Shown piece by piece: positions 1-8,064 of a stretch of DNA of 64,000 bases. Within the stretch, counting starts at the first letter, position 1, and each line of letters begins with the position of its first letter. The stretch comes from Sulfurospirillum_A sp029027265 (GTDB lineage: Bacteria; Campylobacterota; Campylobacteria; Campylobacterales; Sulfurospirillaceae). Under the pieces are notes generated by a model, which saw only the letters and a list, made by a program, of their open reading frames with translations, searched no databases and was not told the DNA's origin. The stretch is from contig CP093061.1 in the NCBI GenBank assembly GCA_029027265.1, positions 992,001 to 1,056,000 on the forward strand, written 5' to 3'. Both the position numbers and the translations under genes were made by a program.

Positions 1-49
1 TTACAAATGTAATTATATTGTAACAAAAAAGTAATTAACCAAAGGTAAA

Positions 50-1237
50 TTAAGATCTATAATCAGCATTTATTTTAACATATTCATAACTCAAATCACA
101 TCCATAAGATGTATATGAGCTATCACCTACATTTAAGTCACAAGTAACCCTATAAGAGTCTTGTTTCATAACCTTAAAAGCTTTTTGTTCAGTCTCTTCA
201 TCAAGGCTTGGATTATCTTTTGAATAGACTACTACATTGTCATAAAATATAACTAAATCTTCTTCTTTACATGTAACTCGACTAGCACCTATAGTTGAAG
301 CTATGCGTCCCCAATTTGGGTCTTCCCCAAAGAGAGCAGTTTTTACTAAAAGTGAGTTGCTAAGAGCTTTGCTAGCTTTTTGAGCTTCTTTAATGTTAAG
401 TGCATTTTTTACTTCAAAAGCTACTACTTTGTTTGAGCCTTCACCATCTCTTAAAATCTCCTGAGATAGATGTTTTGTCAGACGATTTAGTGCTTCACTG
501 AATGCTTCTTTATCATAACTGTTTTTTGCAGAACTTAACATCATTACCGTATCATTAGTTGACGTATCTCCATCTACGCTTATAGTGTTAAACGATTGTT
601 CAATTGCACTATGAAGTAGCTCATCCATGTCAATTTTTGGTATTTTTGCATCTGTTAAAATAAAGCAGAGCATAGTTGCCATAGATGGGTTTATCATGCC
701 TGCACCTTTGCATATTGCAGCTACATGAAAAAAATCTCCATTCTCTAGCTCAACTTTAAAACATAACTCTTTTTTAAAGCTATCTGTTGTCATTATTGAA
801 TGAGCAGTTTTATCTGAATTTTTAGAGTCAAAATTAAATTTATCAAAAGCACCACATATTTTGTCTGTATTTAATCTGTAGCCTATAACCCCAGTTGAGC
901 TCATGACAGGATTTTGTATATTTGGTAGTCTGTTTTTAAGTCTGTCAAATATGAAATTTATATCATCAACACCTTTTTTGCCAGTCATAGCATTTGCATT
1001 TTTTGAATTCATTAAAACAAAATTTGTTTTAAAGTTTTTTTTATAATTTAAAAAATGACAAATTGGAGCAGCTTTGAATCTATTTTCAGTAAAAACTGCT
1101 GAAATTTGGCAAAGTTCATCGCTTCTAATAAAGCCCAAATCATTTTGTTTATCAGATTTTATACCAGAACTCACTCCTCCACAAAAAAAACCTTCTACAT
1201 TTTCAAGTCCATTTTTAATAGGAAATATATCAAACAT
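50..1237 (-). CDS. argJ: Bifunctional glutamate N-acetyltransferase / N-acetylglutamate synthase ArgJ
   Basis: Ornithine acetyltransferase of arginine biosynthesis: it transfers acetyl from N-acetylornithine to glutamate and, in bifunctional forms, also uses acetyl-CoA. The 395-residue length is normal for the family. The autocleavage motif is visible as KGAGMINPSMATML, with Thr188 as the expected nucleophile that splits the precursor into alpha and beta chains. NANAMTG (80-86) is the conserved N-terminal motif. The start overlaps the 3' end of the upstream K+ channel gene by 8 bp, so the two are probably co-transcribed from the rpmB side. One TACATGTA copy lies in the C-terminal half (reads VTCKEE). 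Identification is confident; bifunctionality is a family inference. Confidence 0.95.
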   Translation of the reverse strand: MFDIFPIKNGLENVEGFFCGGVSSGIKSDKQNDLGFIRSDELCQISAVFTENRFKAAPICHFLNYKKNFKTNFVLMNSKNANAMTGKKGVDDINFIFDRLKNRLPNIQNPVMSSTGVIGYRLNTDKICGAFDKFNFDSKNSDKTAHSIMTTDSFKKELCFKVELENGDFFHVAAICKGAGMINPSMATMLCFILTDAKIPKIDMDELLHSAIEQSFNTISVDGDTSTNDTVMMLSSAKNSYDKEAFSEALNRLTKHLSQEILRDGEGSNKVVAFEVKNALNIKEAQKASKALSNSLLVKTALFGEDPNWGRIASTIGASRVTCKEEDLVIFYDNVVVYSKDNPSLDEETEQKAFKVMKQDSYRVTCDLNVGDSSYTSYGCDLSYEYVKINADYRS

Positions 1238-2360
1238 ATCTTAATTCTTCAGGTTTTTGCTTTTTGCGTATGATCCTCTTTGTAGCACGTATACTTTCAG
1301 CAGTTCCAATGACAAGTAGCTTTGAGCCAGTTCCGACAAGTACATTACCTTTAGGCATAGGTATAAAAATATCATTTGCGTCTCTGATACCAACTATACT
1401 TACGTTTGTTATATCTCTTAGACGAGCCTCTTTTAGTTTTTTGAATCTCATCCATGAATGGTCAGGAATCTTAATCTCTTCCATATCTATTGGAGCATCT
1501 TTTCTATATAGTAGTTTTTCAAGCATATTTTCCATGTCTGGTCTAAGGCTCATTGCACGAAGACGTTCAGCCATGAGTTTTGTAGCACTAATTACTCTAT
1601 CTGCTCCAAGTTTTTTTAGTTTTACCATATCATTGTCACTAGTTGCACTGGTAATAATATAGTAGGGACGTTTTAGTCCAATTTCTTTTTCATATAGTCT
1701 CGTTGATGCAATCTGTGCAATATTATCAGCAGTATTTTCACTAAGAGTTATAAGACCTTTTGCACTTGAAAGAAATGACTTTTGAAGGGCTATTTCTGTA
1801 TGAGGGTCCTCTTGAATAAAATAAGGATATTTATATTGTAATGCTATTTTTGACATGTCCTCTCTAGGGTCGATTACAACAAAAGGTATGTGATTTTCAC
1901 GAAATTGTTTAGATAACTCTATTGTAATTTCGTTGTGATGACAAATAACAAAGTGATTTTTTAGCCTAGCGATTCTGTATAGCATCTGTCGCTCCTTGAT
2001 AATGTTGACAAGTTGACCTTTATTTAGAACTTCTACTAATATACCTATTGACATTGAAAATACGCCAAATCCTAAGATAATAAGAGTAATAGTAAATATT
2101 CTTCCAGCAGGTGATATAGGAGAAATTTCTCCAAAACCAACTGTAGTAAAGGTGATACCTGCTTGGTATACTGCGTCTAGTAGAGTAAAGCCATCTATGA
2201 TGACATAACCAAGTGTCCCTATCATAATCATAAAAACTACGAGTATAAGAGGGAGACGAAATGGTTTTAACTGTTGATACAGTTCTGTATTCAAGTCAAT
2301 ATGAGGGGTTGATCTAGTTGACCAATTGAGAATTTTTTTTAACTTTCTAGTTAGAGACAC
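1230..2360 (-). CDS. Potassium channel with RCK (TrkA-N/TrkA-C) domains
   Basis: Two-TM potassium channel (376 aa) with a cytosolic regulator of K+ conductance, like MthK/Kch. Two hydrophobic segments (about 36-56 and 86-108) flank a pore loop with selectivity filter TVGFGE (73-78). A Rossmann-type TrkA-N domain follows from about residue 133 (FVICHHNEITIELSKQF), then a TrkA-C domain. The start is GTG with a strong AAGGGG ribosome site just upstream. The stop overlaps the argJ start, and rpmB lies 32 bp upstream, giving a likely rpmB-channel-argJ operon. Ligand and ion preference are not shown by sequence beyond the filter. Confidence 0.9.
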   Translation of the reverse strand: MSLTRKLKKILNWSTRSTPHIDLNTELYQQLKPFRLPLILVVFMIMIGTLGYVIIDGFTLLDAVYQAGITFTTVGFGEISPISPAGRIFTITLIILGFGVFSMSIGILVEVLNKGQLVNIIKERQMLYRIARLKNHFVICHHNEITIELSKQFRENHIPFVVIDPREDMSKIALQYKYPYFIQEDPHTEIALQKSFLSSAKGLITLSENTADNIAQIASTRLYEKEIGLKRPYYIITSATSDNDMVKLKKLGADRVISATKLMAERLRAMSLRPDMENMLEKLLYRKDAPIDMEEIKIPDHSWMRFKKLKEARLRDITNVSIVGIRDANDIFIPMPKGNVLVGTGSKLLVIGTAESIRATKRIIRKKQKPEELRYV

Positions 2361-2392
2361 CCAAACCCCTTATATATTGGATTGCGTAGGGA

Positions 2393-2581
2393 TTAAGCGT
2401 TCTTCTTCATTGTTCTAAGTGTTGAAGCTGCAACTCTAATTTTTCTAGTCGTTCCGTCTTCTAAAGTAACTCTTACAGTTCTTAGGTTCGGAAGGAATCT
2501 TCTTTTCGTTCTGTTCTTCGCGTGACTTACGTTATTTCCGCTCATTGGACCTTTGCCCGTGATAGCACATTTTCTTGCCAT
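2393..2581 (-). CDS. rpmB: 50S ribosomal protein L28
   Basis: Small basic ribosomal protein (62 aa) beginning MARKCAITGKGP, the signature N-terminus of L28, followed by the NNVSHAKNRTKRRF segment. A longer TTG start two codons upstream is unlikely, because the ATG is preceded by AAGGAAA at good spacing. It lacks the zinc-binding cysteine pairs of the C+ type. Divergent from the HDOD gene. Confidence 0.95.
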   Translation of the reverse strand: MARKCAITGKGPMSGNNVSHAKNRTKRRFLPNLRTVRVTLEDGTTRKIRVAASTLRTMKKNA

Positions 2582-2739
2582 AATCAATTTCCTTAAAATT
2601 TTTTGGAATTTTACACAAAATAAGCAAAATATCTACTTAAACTGTATTTACATAGTCTATTACTATAACATATGTTTTATAAATGTTTTATGAAATTAAA
2701 GCTACAATTAGACATCTTGTAAAAACTAAAGGCTGTATT

Positions 2740-3537
2740 ATGTTATCAGTTACAACAATAAACAACTATATAGAATCAATACCTCCAATACCTAAGATTG
2801 TTAGAAAGTGTTCTGAGGCACTTGAAAGTGGTGATATGGTTCGTGCTGCTGACATTGCCAATGAAGATAGAGCTCTTATACATTATCTTCAAAACATAGT
2901 AAACAAACCTATTTTTGGTTTTAGAGATGAGATAAAAAATGCTAGACAAATTTTTGGGATACTTGGTATTTCAAAAGCAAAACAGCTTATATATGGGTAT
3001 TATCTTCTTCTTATCCTTCCTAAGAAATGGGTAGTATTTGATTTTAATTCAAGTAAATTTCAAAATTTTCAAGCAAGGCTTATTCACAACTGGGGTAAAA
3101 TCATTAAGTTTTTAGGACGTGAAGATAGTGAAATAATTCCAGCAATTAGTATCATACCAGCTTCTTTGGTAGTAAGTGAAATTCTTTTTAGTAATATTAA
3201 TAGTACAGTAAAACTTTTAAGAGAAACAAAACAGTTGAGTTATGAGACTATACTTCGTAAGATGACTGACAGAACATTTTTTGAAATTTCTTCACTGATA
3301 GCAAAAAAATGGGATTTTTCAGATGAAATAGTAGAATTAGTAAAGAAGATAGGTGATGTAAATGAAGGTGATTTTGGTGAAAATGCTTTAGAAATTACTT
3401 ATTTAAGATTACTTTTGATTTATGAAATGAGTAGACAAAGTATGGTTCAAAGTGGTTTGAATAATTTTTTTGATTTAGAACCTATTTTTGATGATGAAAT
3501 CATAAATAACTTTTATAAAATCATACAAGAGAATTGA
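2740..3537 (+). CDS. HDOD-domain signalling protein
   Basis: HDOD family protein: the metal-dependent hydrolase-like HD fold without catalytic residues, commonly linked to signalling and chemotaxis regulation. Visible features are the family start IESIPPIPKIVRKCSEAL and the ISKAKQLIYG helix region. The start chosen is the ATG at 2740, next to the HDOD domain start; an in-frame ATG at 2683 would add 19 residues of low similarity. The stop codon overlaps the next gene, so the two are translationally coupled. No enzymatic output domain is seen; it probably works together with the CheX-like downstream protein. Confidence 0.75.
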   Translation: MLSVTTINNYIESIPPIPKIVRKCSEALESGDMVRAADIANEDRALIHYLQNIVNKPIFGFRDEIKNARQIFGILGISKAKQLIYGYYLLLILPKKWVVFDFNSSKFQNFQARLIHNWGKIIKFLGREDSEIIPAISIIPASLVVSEILFSNINSTVKLLRETKQLSYETILRKMTDRTFFEISSLIAKKWDFSDEIVELVKKIGDVNEGDFGENALEITYLRLLLIYEMSRQSMVQSGLNNFFDLEPIFDDEIINNFYKIIQEN

Positions 3538-4925
3538 AATTGAAAGCAGTTACTAAACATAAAGTTGCTATTTTTTCACCAGTAGGTTTTCTAGATGGTG
3601 AGAATGCTTCGGATATAGTCTCTCCTTTTGATATTGATTTTTTGATGCAAACAAAACTAGAAGGTGCATTTATATCTCTTAAAAGGGTCATTTTTTTCAA
3701 TAAACGCGGGATTACTGTGCTTATAGAGTCGTTGATTAAAGTTAGAGATAAGTGTGGTACTATTGTAGGTTTTTGTGATTATGATACAAAAAAATACAAA
3801 ATAATTTTAGATATGTTTCCCGATAGTTTGAATTTTTCTCTTTTTGACACAGCTGAAATTGCTACTCTTTTTGTTGGGAACAATTTGAAAAAAGCAAAAG
3901 AAAAAAAGATTATAGTTTATGAAAAAAATAGTGAGCAGAAAAACCAATTAGCAATGGAGCTTTTTGAAAGAGGGTTTTCTCCTGTAATTGCAAAAGATGA
4001 AAGTGATTTTCTAGCAAAAAGAAAAGAAGCAGAGTTTGTTATACAAAACTCATATCTAGGAAAGTTTGATAAAACACCAACAGTATTTATAAAAGATAAT
4101 GTTGTTGTTTATACTTTAAAAGATTTTGTAGACTCTGATATATCAAAAAAGTTTGACATGGTTTATCATAACAACTCATTAAAAGTTGGGTTTAAACTCT
4201 TTCTTTTTGATTCTGCTGCAGTATCTTCCATTAATGTACATGGAGTGAATTTTATTTCAAAACTTTCAACAGCAGGTGCGGAGTATGGAATATCTATTGT
4301 TATTTGTGGGTTAGATAATAGTAAAATAACAAAAAAATTAACCAATGATTTAGAAGATGCAGGTGTATTGATATACCCTAGTATAGATAGTTTATTTAAT
4401 GATAGTGAGATGATGAAAGAGGCTCGTGAGAGTTCAAGTGTGGCTAAAAAAGGCTTTGGTATAACAAAAAAACTCATATCTGCATTACCAACTATTATTG
4501 AGTCCTCTGTAAAGACAATTGAAGTACTTTCTGGTTATAATGCGGTGAAAAAGTTAATCAAAATACAAGAATTAAATCTAGAAAATGGTAAAGATTTATT
4601 GAGTGCCTCTATAGGTTTTTATGGTGATATTGATGGAATTTTAATTTTAATTTTTGAGAAAAGCATTGCTAAAGAAACATGCAAGATACTACTTGAAGAG
4701 GATTCTAGTGAAGAAGACCTAGCAGATGCGTTGGGAGAGTTTACTTATATAATTGGAGGAAAAATTTCTCAGCAGTTACATAAAAAAGGCATAAAAATAG
4801 ATATAACAATGCCTAGAACTTTTGAGAGTGTTGAAGATATTATGCGTTCACAAAAAAATAGCCGTGGAGCACAAGTCAATCTTAATGTAGATGGGCGAGA
4901 TTTAACACTATTTTTAACAAGATAA
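3534..4925 (+). CDS. STAS-like / CheX-like domain protein
   Basis: 463-residue cytosolic protein beginning with a TTG codon that overlaps the upstream stop. The N-terminal 100 residues resemble a STAS/anti-anti-sigma fold (KVAIFSPVGFLDGENASDI; ISLKRVIFFNKRGITVLIES), and a second STAS-like segment is possible around 210-290. The C-terminal 110 residues resemble the CheX/CheC-like chemotaxis phosphatase fold, with LSASIGFYGDIDGILILIF and the helix ADALGEFTYIIGGKISQQL. The pairing with an HDOD gene suggests a small signalling module. Domain calls are by eye; exact function unknown. Confidence 0.6.
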   Translation: MKLKAVTKHKVAIFSPVGFLDGENASDIVSPFDIDFLMQTKLEGAFISLKRVIFFNKRGITVLIESLIKVRDKCGTIVGFCDYDTKKYKIILDMFPDSLNFSLFDTAEIATLFVGNNLKKAKEKKIIVYEKNSEQKNQLAMELFERGFSPVIAKDESDFLAKRKEAEFVIQNSYLGKFDKTPTVFIKDNVVVYTLKDFVDSDISKKFDMVYHNNSLKVGFKLFLFDSAAVSSINVHGVNFISKLSTAGAEYGISIVICGLDNSKITKKLTNDLEDAGVLIYPSIDSLFNDSEMMKEARESSSVAKKGFGITKKLISALPTIIESSVKTIEVLSGYNAVKKLIKIQELNLENGKDLLSASIGFYGDIDGILILIFEKSIAKETCKILLEEDSSEEDLADALGEFTYIIGGKISQQLHKKGIKIDITMPRTFESVEDIMRSQKNSRGAQVNLNVDGRDLTLFLTR

Positions 4926-4928
4926 TAA

Positions 4929-5086
4929 TAGACTTCTTGCATAACCCCTTGTAGGCTCAGAGGATTTAGAAAAACTTGAGCTTCGTTAGTTCATCTCATC
5001 CGTAGCTAAGGCTACTCAAGAGATAAACTGCCTCACTCATGCCTTTTATGAGTGCTGAGACTGCAAGGGGTTATGCAAGAAGTCTA
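4929..5086. mobile_element. 158-bp MITE-like element with 23-bp perfect terminal inverted repeats
   Basis: The arms at 4929-4951 and 5064-5086 are perfect reverse complements (beginning TAGACTTCTTGCATAACCCC), and pairing continues imperfectly inward (CTCAG/CTGAG). There is no coding potential. The ends are TA, as expected if insertion duplicated a TA dinucleotide (IS630/Tc1-like behaviour; inference). The element fills almost the whole gap between the CheX-like gene and rpe, ending 11 bp before the rpe ATG and leaving only its ribosome site. No matching full-length transposase is present in the window. Confidence 0.8.
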
Positions 5087-5097
5087 AAAGGAAAAAA

Positions 5098-5736
5098 ATG
5101 AAAATTGCACCTAGTATACTTTCTGCTGATTTTGGTATTTTGAAAGAAGAGATAGAAGCCATCTGTGATGGTGGTTGTGACTTCGTTCACATTGATGTAA
5201 TGGATGGACATTTTGTTCCAAATCATACAATAGGACCAGTTGTAGTAAAATCTGTGGCAAAAGCAGCTACAAAACCACTTGATATTCATTTGATGGTGCA
5301 AAACAATACATTTTTTGTAGATCTTTTTGCTCCTTTTAAACCTGAATATATTTCGTTTCATATTGAAGAGGAAAAACACCCACATAGACTTATTCAAAAA
5401 ATACGTGGCTATGGTATAAAACCAGCAATTGTTCTAAACCCACATACTCCTCCAGAAGCCATTGAGTATTTGTTGGAAGATTTAGATATGGTTCTTCTTA
5501 TGAGCGTAAATCCTGGTTTTGGTGGACAGAAGTTTATACCATCGGTTATTGAAAAAGCAAAAAAACTAAAAGCGATGATAAACGAAAAAGGTTTAAATAC
5601 TCTCATTGAAGTAGATGGTGGAGTTAATGACAAAAATGTAAAAGATTTAGAAAATGCAGGAGTTGATATAGTAGTTGCAGGTAACTATGTTTTTTCAAAT
5701 CCTTCATATAGCGATGCAATAAGTAGTTTAAAATAG
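5098..5736 (+). CDS. rpe: Ribulose-phosphate 3-epimerase
   Basis: Interconverts ribulose-5-phosphate and xylulose-5-phosphate in the pentose phosphate/Calvin pathways. TIM barrel of 212 aa with metal and catalytic motifs: PSILSADF near the start, HIDVMDGHFVPN (His32, Asp34), DIHLMV, SVNPGFGGQKF and EVDGGV. The ribosome site AAAAGGA directly follows the MITE. The stop shares one base with the trpF start, indicating co-translation. Confidence 0.97.
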   Translation: MKIAPSILSADFGILKEEIEAICDGGCDFVHIDVMDGHFVPNHTIGPVVVKSVAKAATKPLDIHLMVQNNTFFVDLFAPFKPEYISFHIEEEKHPHRLIQKIRGYGIKPAIVLNPHTPPEAIEYLLEDLDMVLLMSVNPGFGGQKFIPSVIEKAKKLKAMINEKGLNTLIEVDGGVNDKNVKDLENAGVDIVVAGNYVFSNPSYSDAISSLK

Positions 5737-6323
5737 TGCGTATAAAAATCTGTGGCATAACAAATACTGAAGATGCTTTAGTGGCGGTAGAAGCTGGAGC
5801 AGATGCTTTGGGCTTTGTTTTTTATGAAAAATCTCCTAGGTATATTACTCCGAAAAAGGCTTTAGAAATAGTGAAGCAATTACCACCTTTTGTAGAGAGA
5901 GTAGGGTTGTTTGTAGAGTCTTCATCTTGTGAAATAAACTCTACATGTAGAGAGGCGCATATGAGTTTAGCACAGATACATTTTGATGCTAAAGAGTCTT
6001 TGTATAAAGGGATTGAACTTCCATATTTGCGTGTTATAAGAGCTACATGTAAAGAAGACATAACTTCGTTTAGTAATGAATATAGAATAGTAGATGCTTT
6101 TGTAGAGAGTTATGGTGGAGAGGGCAAAAGAGTCGATATATCTTGGTTTGATTCGGTTGATTGTTCAAAAATAATACTTGCAGGTGGTTTAAACTGTGAG
6201 AATATAGATGAAGTAAAAAATCTAGGTTTTTATGGATTAGATGTCAGTAGTGGTGTTGAGTTAAGAAAAGTAAAAAAAGACAGAGAAAAAATTTTTGAGT
6301 TTTTAAAAAAGAGTAAAAATTGA
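5736..6323 (+). CDS. trpF: Phosphoribosylanthranilate isomerase
   Basis: Tryptophan pathway enzyme that isomerises phosphoribosylanthranilate. Short TIM barrel (195 aa), GTG start overlapping the rpe stop. It shows the catalytic KICGIT motif (Cys5), ALGFVFYEKSPRYI, and the terminal LDVSSGVE motif with its Asp general acid. It carries two TACATGTA copies (reading STCRE and ATCKED) in a variable central part. The next gene starts by overlapping its stop. Confidence 0.95.
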   Translation: MRIKICGITNTEDALVAVEAGADALGFVFYEKSPRYITPKKALEIVKQLPPFVERVGLFVESSSCEINSTCREAHMSLAQIHFDAKESLYKGIELPYLRVIRATCKEDITSFSNEYRIVDAFVESYGGEGKRVDISWFDSVDCSKIILAGGLNCENIDEVKNLGFYGLDVSSGVELRKVKKDREKIFEFLKKSKN

Positions 6324-7111
6324 GAAATTTAGATAAACTTATACAAAAAATGACAATAAATCCTCAACCATTTAACGAGTGTAGGGCAAAATTTAAAAAG
6401 GTAAAAGAGTTAAATGTTTATGAGTTTAATACCATAGAAGATACCTTAGCAAATCTTAGAATTCTTGGTCTTCCTTTAGTTGAGTTAAATAACAACTTGA
6501 TTGCTTTAGAAACTACTTTTAGCCCACTTGAAAAACAGAAATTTTGTATTGTTGATATTGAGACAAATGGCAGTAAACCTGAAAATGCACAAATTATAGA
6601 AGTTGGTGCAGCTATGGTACAAAATGGAGAAGTTATAGCTAAATTTGAGACATTTGTTAAAGCAGATGAAATACCTCAAAACATAGTAAATCTTACAAAA
6701 ATAACACTTGATGATGTTAAAAATGCACCATCTCTAAAGTCCACTTTAGAAAAATTTAGACTTTTTCTAAAAGATGCTATTTTTGTGGCACACAACGTGA
6801 ATTTTGATTATAATTTTATTTCATACTCTATGGAAGAGGCTGGTTTTGGGCCACTGTTAAATAGAAAAATTTGTACAATTGATTTAGCAAAAAAGACTAT
6901 AGAGGCTGAACGTTATGGATTGGGATTTCTTATAAAAGAGCTCAATATAAAAATAGAACAACATCATCGTGCGTATTCAGATGCTTATGCTGCAAATATT
7001 GTTTTTCAAAAGAGCTTAAAAAATCTTCCAGATTCTATCATCAGTACAGAAGATTTAGTTAGTTTTGCGAAACCAAATCCTAAAAAAAGAAAAAAGAAAA
7101 AAGAAAAATAA
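6320..7111 (+). CDS. DnaQ-like 3'-5' exonuclease (DEDD superfamily)
   Basis: Proofreading-type exonuclease domain with all three Exo motifs: ExoI VDIETNG, ExoII HNVNFDYNFI and ExoIII HRAYSDAYA, the last with the His/Asp pair of the DEDDh class. About 75 residues precede the nuclease fold and a very basic tail (KPNPKKRKKKKEK) ends the protein. TTG start overlapping trpF. It may be a stand-alone PolC-epsilon-like exonuclease, as found widely in Campylobacterota; whether it serves Pol III is inference. Confidence 0.85.
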   Translation: MRNLDKLIQKMTINPQPFNECRAKFKKVKELNVYEFNTIEDTLANLRILGLPLVELNNNLIALETTFSPLEKQKFCIVDIETNGSKPENAQIIEVGAAMVQNGEVIAKFETFVKADEIPQNIVNLTKITLDDVKNAPSLKSTLEKFRLFLKDAIFVAHNVNFDYNFISYSMEEAGFGPLLNRKICTIDLAKKTIEAERYGLGFLIKELNIKIEQHHRAYSDAYAANIVFQKSLKNLPDSIISTEDLVSFAKPNPKKRKKKKEK

Positions 7112-7510
7112 TTATTTATTCATCCATACATCTACGACTTTTAAACAATACTTAGTTTCGTGTTTTAGCCCACGAGCTAAACCATCTTCAAGTATGCCCC
7201 AGTTGAATACTCCTTTTTTCATATAAGCAGTGCTTGCATAACAACCAGCAATAATATTGCCATAATTTTGAGCAAATTTAAAGTACTTTATGGCTTTATC
7301 AAAGTTTTGATTAACGCCGTTACCTTCTAAATACATTTTGCCTAATATGTGGCTTGCATTGTATGTTTTGTCTTTTTCTAATGCTATTTCGAAATATAAC
7401 TTTGCTTTGTTAAAATTGCCTTTTCTATATGCTCTCATACCATCACCAAAGTTATTTGCTTGAAGTATTATCGAACTTGCTACTAAAAGAAGAATCATAT
7501 GTTTTATCAC
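7112..7510 (-). CDS. Secreted Sel1-like/TPR repeat protein
   Basis: 132-residue protein with an N-terminal signal-peptide-like hydrophobic stretch (MIKHMILLLVASSIILQA) and Sel1/TPR-type helices, for example AYRKGNFNKAKLYFEIAL and SHILGKMYLEGNGVNQNFDK. Likely periplasmic, with a protein-interaction role. The start is GTG at 7510; an ATG four codons later would remove the only positive charge of the leader. It abuts the convergent exonuclease gene with no gap. Confidence 0.7.
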   Translation of the reverse strand: MIKHMILLLVASSIILQANNFGDGMRAYRKGNFNKAKLYFEIALEKDKTYNASHILGKMYLEGNGVNQNFDKAIKYFKFAQNYGNIIAGCYASTAYMKKGVFNWGILEDGLARGLKHETKYCLKVVDVWMNK

Positions 7511-7542
7511 TAAATAAACCTTTATATAATATTTTAAAAAGA

Positions 7543-8064
7543 TTATACCATATATCTAGTTTTATAATCAACATAGTTTTGTGAAGATTTATAGAGTGAA
7601 GCAATTTCTTTATTATTTAATTCTCTAACTCTTTTTGCAGGACTACCAACAATGAGAGAACGAGGAGGGAATTTTTTTCCTTTTGTAACAAGAGAATTTG
7701 CTCCCACTATAGACTCTTCCCCTATGACAGCACCATCTAGTATAGTTGCACTCATGCCAATTAAACAAGCGTTTTTTATTTCACATCCATGAAGCATGAC
7801 TCTATGACCTATTGTAACGTCATCTCCTATAACAGTAGGATTACCATCACTTCTGTCATTTTTTGTGAAGTGAGTGACATGAAGCATACTTAAGTCTTGT
7901 ATATTTGTGCGTTTTCCTATTTTAATGAAGTGTATATCTCCTCTAACAACACAACCAAACCATATAGAACTATCTACCCCAATCTCAACTTCGCCTATTA
8001 CATCAGCACTAGGAGCTACAAAAACTGAATTATCTATTTGAGGAGTTTTGTTTTCAAATGTCAT
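7543..8064 (-). CDS. Gamma-carbonic-anhydrase-like hexapeptide-repeat protein
   Basis: Left-handed beta-helix protein (173 aa) of the YrdA/gamma-CA family. Imperfect hexapeptide repeats run through the chain, and candidate zinc-ligand histidines appear in LHVTHF and IGHRVMLHG. The C-terminus is helical. The start overlaps the ppk stop by one base, so it is in the ppk transcript. Enzymatic carbonic anhydrase activity is not certain in this family. Confidence 0.85.
   Translation of the reverse strand: MTFENKTPQIDNSVFVAPSADVIGEVEIGVDSSIWFGCVVRGDIHFIKIGKRTNIQDLSMLHVTHFTKNDRSDGNPTVIGDDVTIGHRVMLHGCEIKNACLIGMSATILDGAVIGEESIVGANSLVTKGKKFPPRSLIVGSPAKRVRELNNKEIASLYKSSQNYVDYKTRYMV

Noticed and set aside
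1264..1662. Open frame opposite the K+ channel gene
   Set aside because: Serine/isoleucine-rich antisense shadow of a strongly supported gene.
5071..5397. Minus-strand frame opposite rpe
   Set aside because: Antisense to the conserved rpe coding sequence and starts inside the MITE end; composition not protein-like.
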